5,053 bases of DNA from positions 9,544 through 14,596 of the forward strand of contig PMWR01000402.1 in the NCBI GenBank assembly GCA_003166055.1, written 5' to 3'. The translations under genes and the position numbers were made by a program. The notes below the pieces were generated by a model. That model worked only from the letters and a program-made list of their open reading frames with translations. It ran no database searches and was not told the DNA's origin. Each line of letters begins with the position of its first letter. Positions within the stretch are counted from its first letter, which is position 1. Below are positions 1 through 5,053 of this stretch, piece after piece. The DNA is from Acidobacteriaceae bacterium. Its GTDB lineage: Bacteria > Acidobacteriota > Terriglobia > Terriglobales > Acidobacteriaceae.

Positions 1-818
1 CGCAGGCCGAGGAGGGCAAAGGGCTGGTTCCGGCAAAGATCAATCCGGTAACGGGGAAGGCCATGCTCGACACCAATGGAAATCCCATTCTGGACTACGA
101 CATGGCCACGCCGAACATGCTGTTGCACTTTTTTCCGACTGGGATTCTGGGGTTGGGGCTGACCGCGCTGCTGGCCAGTTTCATGAGCGGCATGGCGGGC
201 AATGTGACGGCCTTCAATACGGTGTTCACGTATGACCTGTACCAGAGCTACATCCACAAGGGCGGCACCGACCGGCACTACATGGCGGTGGGGAGATGGG
301 CCACGGTGGGCGGCATTCTGCTGTCGATTGCGACGGCGTATGCGGCCATCAACTTCAACAACATCATGGATACGCTGCAACTGGTGTTCAGCTTTGTGAA
401 TGCCCCGCTGTTTGCCACTTTCCTGCTGGGCATGTTCTGGAAGCGTGCGACAGGCCACGCTGCGTTTTCAGGCTTGATCGCGGGTACGGCGACGGCCATG
501 CTGCACCACGGGCTGACGCTGCCAATGCTGGCGCATCCCGGCATTCACGGCGGATGGATTGCGGTTCTGCATACCTATCACAGCGACATGGCGCAAAACT
601 TCTGGACGGCGATCTGGGCTTTCAGCGCCAACTTCATTGTGACGGTAGTGGTGAGCTTGTGTACCAAACCTAAGCCGGAGTCGGAACTGGTGGGCCTCGT
701 GCATTCGCTAACGCCCAAACCGAAACGCCCAGCGAACGAGCCCTGGTGGGAGCGGCCGGAGGTATTGGCGCTTGCCGTTCTGGTGGGCGCGATTGCGCTG
801 AACATTTTCTTCTACTGA
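1..818 (+). CDS. Sodium:solute symporter (SSS family), C-terminal part, 5' truncated
   Basis: This is the C-terminal part of an inner-membrane sodium-coupled solute importer. The reading frame is open from base 3 and the true start lies off the left edge; the ATG at 63 is internal. Counting that Met as residue 1, a polar extracytoplasmic loop runs to about residue 18. A hydrophobic helix with the SSS signature follows (about 20-60, ending FTYDLYQ), then GRWATVGG (77-84) opening the next helix. The family motif LLGMFWKRATG is at 121-131, leading into SGLIAG (136-141). Further helices lie near 180-200 and 234-251, separated by a basic, Pro-rich cytoplasmic stretch. These features match SGLT-like members of the family. 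The substrate cannot be read from this fragment; sugar is a guess from family resemblance and the GH3 gene nearby. The next gene starts 43 bp downstream and is probably in the same operon. Compared from memory with Vibrio SGLT, one sodium-site serine appears to be glycine (G43). Confidence 0.93.
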   Translation, partial: QAEEGKGLVPAKINPVTGKAMLDTNGNPILDYDMATPNMLLHFFPTGILGLGLTALLASFMSGMAGNVTAFNTVFTYDLYQSYIHKGGTDRHYMAVGRWATVGGILLSIATAYAAINFNNIMDTLQLVFSFVNAPLFATFLLGMFWKRATGHAAFSGLIAGTATAMLHHGLTLPMLAHPGIHGGWIAVLHTYHSDMAQNFWTAIWAFSANFIVTVVVSLCTKPKPESELVGLVHSLTPKPKRPANEPWWERPEVLALAVLVGAIALNIFFY

Positions 819-850
819 TGATTTCTTAAAGGTCTGGTGCAGGACAATAG

Positions 851-855
851 AGGAG
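851..855 (+). promoter_or_regulatory. Shine-Dalgarno of the small membrane protein gene
   Basis: AGGAG lies 6 nt upstream of the ATG at 862. It fixes that start and supports the 84-residue ORF as real. The same 9-base string, AGGAGACAG, also precedes the cupin start at 3747. Confidence 0.75.
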
Positions 856-861
856 ACAGCG

Positions 862-1116
862 ATGAGTCTTGATTTGCGCATTCCGATGGGATTGATGTTC
901 ACGCTGGTAGGCGTGATCCTGACCGCCTTTGGGCTGCGGACGAATGGCAGTCCCATCTACGCAGGCATCAAGGGCCTTGATATCAACCTGTGGTGGGGCC
1001 TGGTGCTGCTTGTCTTTGGCTTGACCATGTTCCTGCTCGGCCGCCGCAGCCAGAAGCGCCTGGCCAAGCTGCCGCCGGAGCAGGCCGAAGATGCGGATGT
1101 TAGGCGGGGACATTGA
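862..1116 (+). CDS. Small two-helix membrane protein linked to the symporter
   Basis: This is an 84-residue protein with two predicted membrane helices, at about residues 9-25 and 43-60. They are joined by a loop of about 17 residues containing GSPIYAG and the motif INLWWG (41-46). A basic patch follows the second helix (RRSQKR, 61-66), so by the positive-inside rule the C-terminus is probably cytoplasmic, and with two helices the N-terminus as well. Glycines recur exactly every seven residues in both helices (G10, G17, G24 and G46, G53, G60), a spacing that places them on one face for close helix packing. The gene starts 43 bp after the symporter stop, on the same strand, with a good Shine-Dalgarno. 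I recall similar small proteins beside SSS transporters in Acidobacteriota and related phyla, but no assigned function. An accessory subunit or stabiliser of the symporter is a reasonable inference, not a demonstrated role. Confidence 0.8.
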   Translation: MSLDLRIPMGLMFTLVGVILTAFGLRTNGSPIYAGIKGLDINLWWGLVLLVFGLTMFLLGRRSQKRLAKLPPEQAEDADVRRGH

Positions 1117-1123
1117 AACGCAG

Positions 1124-1151
1124 AGATCAGAGATCAGGGGTCAGAGATCAG
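1124..1151 (+). repeat. Heptanucleotide tandem repeat, four units
   Basis: Four consecutive 7-bp units are present: AGATCAG (1124-1130), AGATCAG (1131-1137), GGGTCAG (1138-1144) and AGATCAG (1145-1151). Three are identical, and the third differs at two positions. The array begins 7 bp after the stop codon of the small membrane protein gene and ends 64 bp before the kinase start. It resembles the short tandemly repeated heptamers described in cyanobacterial intergenic DNA. No function is evident; slippage-prone spacer DNA or a protein-binding array are both possible. Confidence 0.8.
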
Positions 1152-1171
1152 AATCCTTATCGAAACAGCGA

Positions 1172-1204
1172 TTGATACGCGCTTCATCTCGCTGCCGGTA
1201 CACT
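1172..1204 (+). promoter_or_regulatory. Weak candidate promoter for the kinase gene
   Basis: TTGATA (1172-1177) resembles a sigma-70 -35 box, and TACACT (1199-1204) a -10 box. The spacer is 21 bp, longer than the usual 16-18. If the -10 box is used, transcription would start around 1211-1216, leaving almost no leader before the ATG at 1216. This is a pattern match only. The region is the sole gap upstream of the kinase, so a promoter here is plausible but its exact position is not established. Confidence 0.2.
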
Positions 1205-1215
1205 CATAGATAGAG

Positions 1216-3681
1216 ATGGCACGAAGAACGATTGAACATTACGAGATTTCTCGCCGGCTGGGAGCAGGCGGCAGCGGCGTGGTGTACCTGGCCACGGACA
1301 CGCTGTTGCAGCGCCCGGTGGTGCTGAAGATATTGCGCACGGGATTGCTCTCGGCCGAGCAGTTGCGCACGACGGTGCTGCGCGAGGCGCGGCTGGCTTC
1401 GGCGATTGAGCACCCCAACGTCTGCGCGATTTATGAAGTAGGCGAGAGCGGCGACGAAGGCTACATCGTGATGCAGTATGTGCCGGGCCAGTCGCTCGAC
1501 AGGCTCATTGCGCGCGGTCCCGCGAGTTTGCAGCTTGTTCTTTCCGTCGGCATTCAGATTGCGGACGGCTTGCAGGCGGCGCACACGTTGGGCATCTTTC
1601 ACCGCGACCTGAAGCCGCAGAACGTGATGCTGACAGACGGCGGCCTGGTGAAGATTCTCGACTTCGGCCTGGCTCGCCGGCTGCGCCCCGAGGACGCAAG
1701 CTTCGACCCCTCGAAACCGGGACTCGCCAGGGACGCATCGGTGGCTGCCACCTACACCGCGCGCGGTGGCACTATCCGTTACATGGCGCCGGAGCAGTTT
1801 GTTACCGGCCAGTCGAGTGTGCAGTCGGATGTGTGGGCGCTTGGCTTGATTCTGTATGAGCTGGTGAGTGGGCGCCATCCGTTTGCGCGGCCCGAGAACG
1901 AGGATTTTCAGGTCATCCGCGCCATCCAGTTTTCCGATCCGCAGGATTTGAGCGACAGTGTTCCAGGAATATCAGACGAGTTAAAGAGTGTGATTGCTGC
2001 ATGTCTTGAAAAGAATCCAGCGGCCCGGTATACGTCGGCGGCCGAGGTGCGCGAGGCGCTCAAAACCATCATGAAGGCGATGCAGATTGAGACCGGCGTC
2101 ATTCCTGGTGAAGCTGCCGCCAACCTGCCTACCACGGCCGCGGAGGCGGAGAAGCGTAATACCGGTTTTCTCTCGCTGCTCGCGGAGCGTTTTCGCGAGT
2201 CGGCGGTCGACCGGACGCCGCAGAATTCGCTGGTGGTGCTGCCGTTTAGCAATCTCGGCGCCACCGAGGTCGCTCCGCTGTATGGATTTGCGCTGGCCGA
2301 TGCGATTGCCGCGCGCCTGGCGCGGATTCCAGCGCTCGTGGTGCGGCCATCGAGCACACTGATGACGCTGCCGATCGCGCAGATGGATCCGCTTTCGATT
2401 GGGCAGAAACTGCTGGTTTCGTTTGTGCTCGCCGGGAATTTTTTGCGCTCCGAGCAGGGATTCGATTTGAACTGGCAACTGCTCGACGTAAGTTCGCAGA
2501 GCGTTCGCTCGGGCGGCGCGATCCGCGTGGCTTCGCTGGATCTGATTGCCGTGCAGACCGAGATTTCCAACGAAGTGTTTGCCGCGCTGCACGGCCTGAG
2601 CGCAGGTGACCAGATGGATGCGCCGCGTTCCGGCCCGAGAGAAGCTTCACTGCCCGGCCCGGTGAGCGAAGAGTATCTGCAGGCGCGGGCACTGCTGAGT
2701 TCGTTCATGGTGCGCACCGGTTCGCGCGGCGATCTGGACCGCGCCCATGCATTGTTTACCGGCGTCACGACCAAGGATCCGGAGTTTGCGGCGGGCTGGT
2801 GCGGTCTCGGCATTGCGGAACTGCAGTACGTGCGGCACGGATTCGGCGGTCAGATTCATGTGATGCATGCGCGCCGCTCGTTTGACGAGGCGCTCAAGCT
2901 GGACCCGGCATCGACGGAGGCAAATCTCTATCGCATCTACATGCTGCTGTCGCGCGGCGAAAAAGAGTCGGCGCGGCATGGTGTGGCCAACTTGCTCGCC
3001 TCTGCGGCCAACGACTGGAATGTACACATGGTGGCGGGAATGGCGCTGCGGGGCGATGGTATGTATGAGGAGGCGCTGCAACAGTTCAGCCGGGCGCTCA
3101 AACTGAATCCCGCCAACGCGCCGCTTCTCTACAACCACCGCGCGCGCGTGTATCACTATGAAAACCAGATTGAGCTGGCGGGCGACGAGTTGGAAAAAGG
3201 TCTTGCACTGGAGCCGCGCCATCCGTTGCTCCGGACTTCAGCAGGCTACCAGCAAATGCGCCTCGGCAACCTGGACGAGGCCATTGAGATTTTGGAGGGC
3301 GTGATTCGCGACGATGATTCGCTGCGCATCGCTGTGCCTACGCTGGCGCTGTGCTATGTGCAGGCAGGCGAGCGGAAACGTGCGGCGGCATTGTTGAAGG
3401 ATGATACGCTGGCTGCGGCCGAGGCGGACAGCGAGATGGCATACCGGCTGGCGACGTACTTTGCCGTCGAGGGCGATTCGAGCGAAGCGCTGCACTGGCT
3501 GCGCCGCGCAATTTATTTGGGCAATGAAAACTATCCGTGGTTCCAGAAGAATCCCGCATGGAACCGTCTGCGGACGAATGCGGACTTCGAGCGGATTCTC
3601 GAGGATATGAAGAAAGGCTTCCGCAAAAATCAGAAGACCTGGAAGCGGCTGCTGGAACAGGTCCCGCCGGATGGTGAATAG
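1216..3681 (+). CDS. Ser/Thr protein kinase with TolB_N-like and TPR domains
   Basis: This 821-residue protein should phosphorylate Ser/Thr residues on partner proteins. The kinase domain (about 7-285) has every catalytic element: Gly loop GAGGSG (16-21), ATP lysine K38, helix-C E57, HRD (129-131) with K133 and N136, DFG (149-151), APE (191-193), D205 and R271. The activation segment is long, with about 45 residues from DFG to APE, and is rich in Ser/Thr. After a linker, residues 338-458 resemble the TolB N-terminal-like domain of CadC-type regulators (VVLPFSNLG start, FVLAGNFLR mid-domain). TPR-like helical repeats fill about 484-770, clearest at 556-564, 617-632, 656-667 and 684-694. The C-terminus ends with an NPAWNRLR motif (779-786) and a basic tail. 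No membrane helix or signal peptide is visible, so the protein is probably cytoplasmic. An in-frame TAG at 1207-1209 makes ATG 1216 the earliest Met start; the Shine-Dalgarno is weak. Targets are unknown. The cupin gene follows after 65 bp. Confidence 0.95.
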   Translation: MARRTIEHYEISRRLGAGGSGVVYLATDTLLQRPVVLKILRTGLLSAEQLRTTVLREARLASAIEHPNVCAIYEVGESGDEGYIVMQYVPGQSLDRLIARGPASLQLVLSVGIQIADGLQAAHTLGIFHRDLKPQNVMLTDGGLVKILDFGLARRLRPEDASFDPSKPGLARDASVAATYTARGGTIRYMAPEQFVTGQSSVQSDVWALGLILYELVSGRHPFARPENEDFQVIRAIQFSDPQDLSDSVPGISDELKSVIAACLEKNPAARYTSAAEVREALKTIMKAMQIETGVIPGEAAANLPTTAAEAEKRNTGFLSLLAERFRESAVDRTPQNSLVVLPFSNLGATEVAPLYGFALADAIAARLARIPALVVRPSSTLMTLPIAQMDPLSIGQKLLVSFVLAGNFLRSEQGFDLNWQLLDVSSQSVRSGGAIRVASLDLIAVQTEISNEVFAALHGLSAGDQMDAPRSGPREASLPGPVSEEYLQARALLSSFMVRTGSRGDLDRAHALFTGVTTKDPEFAAGWCGLGIAELQYVRHGFGGQIHVMHARRSFDEALKLDPASTEANLYRIYMLLSRGEKESARHGVANLLASAANDWNVHMVAGMALRGDGMYEEALQQFSRALKLNPANAPLLYNHRARVYHYENQIELAGDELEKGLALEPRHPLLRTSAGYQQMRLGNLDEAIEILEGVIRDDDSLRIAVPTLALCYVQAGERKRAAALLKDDTLAAAEADSEMAYRLATYFAVEGDSSEALHWLRRAIYLGNENYPWFQKNPAWNRLRTNADFERILEDMKKGFRKNQKTWKRLLEQVPPDGE

Positions 3682-3733
3682 ACCCCTGCGGTGCGGCAGA
3701 CGCTCGCGGGAGGTTCGCACGGACTTGGCTGGA

Positions 3734-3740
3734 AAAGGAG
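3734..3740 (+). promoter_or_regulatory. Shine-Dalgarno of the cupin gene
   Basis: AAAGGAG lies 6 nt before the ATG at 3747. It decides this start over ATGs in other frames, and is clearly stronger than the site upstream of the kinase gene. Confidence 0.75.
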
Positions 3741-3746
3741 ACAGAC

Positions 3747-4181
3747 ATGAAATGGTTCATGATCTATGCGGCTGGATTTGCGCTGAGCTGCGGGATGGCG
3801 GCGGCCCCAGCCAGCGGCACAAATCCGCTGGCGACTTCGCGCGCGTTTCTGTATGAACAGATGCCTGTCACAGCGAATCCCAATGGATCTGAGGGGCGAA
3901 GAGTGGCGACCGGCACGCTGGCGACAGGCGAAGCGGTCGGGATTCACGAATCGATGCAGCCGGTGGGCATGACGCCGAACCCGGCGCATGCGATTCAGCA
4001 CACTGAGTTGATTGTGGTCCAGCAGGGTACGCTCGAGTTTCTCCACGACGGGAAGACGGAACGCGTTGGTCCGGGCGGAATCATCTATGTGGCGTTCGGG
4101 ACTACGCATGCGGTGAAGAACGTGGGAGATGTTCCGGCGAAGTACGTGGTGATTCAGATTGGCGGCGATACAAAGGAATAA
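3747..4181 (+). CDS. Exported single-domain cupin protein
   Basis: This 144-residue protein has an N-terminal export signal: K2, a hydrophobic core at about 4-19, and an Ala-rich end. Signal peptidase I could cut after A18 or A22 (A-P-A then S). A weak lipobox-like A-L-S-C15 leaves a lipoprotein possible. The mature part is one cupin barrel. Motif 1 is the segment around H81, H85 and E87, followed by six residues and a Gly (E-x6-G). Motif 2 is G-x5-A-F-G-T-T-H121-x3-N, matching the consensus except that Ala replaces the usual Pro. The canonical second His of the HxH pair is I83, and H85 sits two residues before E87 instead. Cupins of this size can be metal-dependent enzymes, isomerases or sugar/ligand-binding proteins, and the activity cannot be assigned here. 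The gene lies 65 bp after the kinase with its own strong Shine-Dalgarno; no terminator is visible between them, so co-transcription is possible. Confidence 0.88.
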   Translation: MKWFMIYAAGFALSCGMAAAPASGTNPLATSRAFLYEQMPVTANPNGSEGRRVATGTLATGEAVGIHESMQPVGMTPNPAHAIQHTELIVVQQGTLEFLHDGKTERVGPGGIIYVAFGTTHAVKNVGDVPAKYVVIQIGGDTKE

Positions 4182-4183
4182 CG

Positions 4184-4250
4184 AAAAACCCGCTTGGCTG
4201 TGGATCGAATGTTTACACTTTCGTGCGAATTCGACCCAAAGCCATGCGGG
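4184..4250 (-). terminator. Long intrinsic terminator for the GH3 gene
   Basis: Read on the minus strand, the RNA forms an outer stem of 11 positions (4240-4250 with 4189-4199, one A-A mismatch). A 2x2 internal loop follows, then an inner stem of 9 pairs (4229-4237 with 4202-4210, including one G-U). At the tip, CAC-GAAA-GTG (4225 down to 4216) makes a three-pair stem with a GNRA-type tetraloop. The outer stem is followed directly by five U (4188-4184). The hairpin starts 15 bp past the GH3 stop codon. Read on the plus strand there is no T-tract after the stem, so termination for the cupin transcript would be weaker or absent. Confidence 0.8.
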
Positions 4251-4265
4251 CGTTCGTTGCAGGGA

Positions 4266-5053
4266 TTACTTGAGACTGACAGTGGCTTTCAGTGGCAGAT
4301 CCTGCGACGAGCCCCCGACCAGGATGGTGTAGTCGCCGGGAACAAGCTTCCAGGCTTGCGTGCTTTCGTCGAAGATCGAAAGATACTTCGGATCGATATC
4401 GACAGTAACTGTTTGCTGGCCGCCCGCATCGATCTTCACCTTGCTCCAACCCACCAGGCGCTTGGGCGGTTCCTGTGCGCTGGCTGGGAGCGATGCGTAA
4501 ACTTCCGCGATCTCCGCGCCGCTGCGCGCACCGGTGTTGGCCACGGTGAAGGTTACGTTGATGGTTTTGGCAGGGGTGACAGACAGGCCCGAGTAGCGAT
4601 AGCTGGTGTAGGACAGTCCATAACCGAAGGGGAACAGGACAGGTTTCTTCTCCGCGTCATACCACTTGTATCCAACCTTGACGCCCTCGTTGTAATCGCG
4701 GTCGAAGGGCGGCAGGCCAGCTGCCCGCTCCACCGGCGAAACCGGACCGGAGAAGTGGCGCGACCCCGGAGGCGGCTGCACGATGGTTGGATGGGGCAGA
4801 TCGGCGTCGCTCCTGGGGAAGGTGTTGGGGAGCTTGCCGCTGGGGTTGACGGAGCCGAAGAGTACATTGCCAAGCGCGTTGGCGCCGTCGCTGCCGGCGT
4901 ACCACGCTTCCAGAATGGCGGCGGGCGCTGCTACCCAGGGCATGGTAACTGGGCTGCCTGTCTCCAGAACGACAATGGTGTGCGGGTTGGCAGCTGCTAC
5001 CGATGCGACCAACTCGTCCTGGCGCAGGGAAAGTGAAAGGCTGGGGAGATCCA
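4266..5053 (-). CDS. Glycoside hydrolase family 3 beta-glycosidase, C-terminal part, 5' truncated
   Basis: About 262 C-terminal residues of a GH3 enzyme are visible; family members release terminal beta-linked glucose, xylose or similar sugars. The frame stays open to the right edge and the start lies beyond it. An alternative-start TTG at 5012 is internal, because the codons before it continue the family pattern. From the N-terminal side come the end of the alpha/beta sandwich domain: RQDELV, then VVLETGSPVTMPW, then EAWYAGSDGANALGNVLFG and NPSGKLPNTFP. Next is the linker motif LFPFGYGLSYT. A fibronectin type III-like domain (about 4270-4580) ends the protein, with an EVYASLP strand and GDYTILVG near the C-terminus. 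The TIM-barrel domain with the Asp nucleophile is off the window. By comparison with the usual E-G-x-D-R pattern, the acid/base Glu would fall about three codons beyond the edge. Export is likely for the family but cannot be seen. The gene is convergent with the cupin gene and has its own terminator. Confidence 0.95.
   Translation of the reverse strand, partial: DLPSLSLSLRQDELVASVAAANPHTIVVLETGSPVTMPWVAAPAAILEAWYAGSDGANALGNVLFGSVNPSGKLPNTFPRSDADLPHPTIVQPPPGSRHFSGPVSPVERAAGLPPFDRDYNEGVKVGYKWYDAEKKPVLFPFGYGLSYTSYRYSGLSVTPAKTINVTFTVANTGARSGAEIAEVYASLPASAQEPPKRLVGWSKVKIDAGGQQTVTVDIDPKYLSIFDESTQAWKLVPGDYTILVGGSSQDLPLKATVSLK

Noticed and set aside
63..65. ATG at 63 as the start of the symporter gene
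   Set aside because: The frame is open from base 3, the codons before 63 continue the same extracytoplasmic loop, and the remaining protein would lack most of the SSS core.
1117..1215. An intrinsic terminator after the small membrane protein gene
   Set aside because: The heptamers are direct, not inverted, repeats. No stem followed by a T-tract could be found on the plus strand.
1204..1878. A 224-codon open frame on the minus strand over the kinase N-terminus
   Set aside because: The translation is rich in His, Gln and Arg with no domain, and it is antisense to the catalytic motifs of the kinase.
1908..2813. A 301-codon open frame on the minus strand inside the kinase gene
   Set aside because: High GC produces long antisense frames. 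The translation is low-complexity, rich in Ser, Arg, Ala and Pro, while the plus frame encodes continuous kinase, TolB_N-like and TPR sequence.
2647..3222. A 191-codon open frame on the minus strand over the TPR region
   Set aside because: It is antisense to recognisable TPR repeats, is Arg-rich and carries no motif.
3671..3856. A 61-codon plus-strand frame bridging the kinase end and cupin start
   Set aside because: It overlaps both genes in another frame and has no Shine-Dalgarno or recognisable content. The cupin frame has both a strong site and a signal peptide.
5010..5012. Minus-strand TTG as the start of the GH3 gene
   Set aside because: The upstream codons up to the edge match the GH3 pattern before RQDELV, so the gene continues beyond the window.
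4194..5036. A 280-codon open frame on the plus strand over the GH3 gene
   Set aside because: It lies wholly antisense to a clearly recognisable GH3 C-terminus and to the terminator hairpin, starts without a Shine-Dalgarno, and its translation shows no recognisable domain.

Overview
The window reads as ordinary chromosomal DNA of a GC-rich, free-living heterotrophic bacterium. Acidobacteriota (class Terriglobia) is the most likely source. This rests on recognition rather than a search: the TPR-type Ser/Thr kinase layout, the small membrane protein beside a sodium:solute symporter, the secreted single-domain cupin and the GH3 glycosidase all resemble genes I associate with that phylum. No tRNA, rRNA, insertion sequence, integrase or CRISPR array is visible.

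Layout, left to right. (1) 1-818 (+): the C-terminal part of a sodium:solute symporter (SSS family), cut by the left edge. (2) 862-1116 (+): an 84-residue protein with two membrane helices and its own Shine-Dalgarno, probably co-transcribed with the symporter. (3) 1117-1215: a short intergenic gap holding four tandem copies of a 7-bp unit and a weak candidate promoter. (4) 1216-3681 (+): an 821-residue Ser/Thr kinase with all catalytic motifs intact, followed by a TolB-N-terminal-like domain and a long TPR array, with no membrane helix visible. (5) 3747-4181 (+): an exported cupin protein, 65 bp downstream of the kinase and possibly in the same transcript. (6) 4184-4250: a long, almost perfectly paired hairpin between convergent genes, ending in a U-tract when read on the minus strand. 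It is a convincing intrinsic terminator for the next gene. (7) 4266-5053 (-): the C-terminal half of a family 3 glycoside hydrolase (beta-glucosidase/xylosidase type), cut by the right edge.

Together the genes suggest sugar handling: an exported or periplasmic glycosidase and a sodium-coupled solute (possibly sugar) transporter flank a signalling kinase and a small exported cupin. Only the symporter/small-protein pair and perhaps the kinase/cupin pair look like operons; any wider link is inference. I see no convincing new multi-gene system. The items most worth a second look are the small symporter-linked protein with glycines every seven residues in both helices, the soluble kinase-TolB_N-TPR architecture, the heptad DNA repeat, the non-canonical metal site of the cupin, and the long terminator hairpin.
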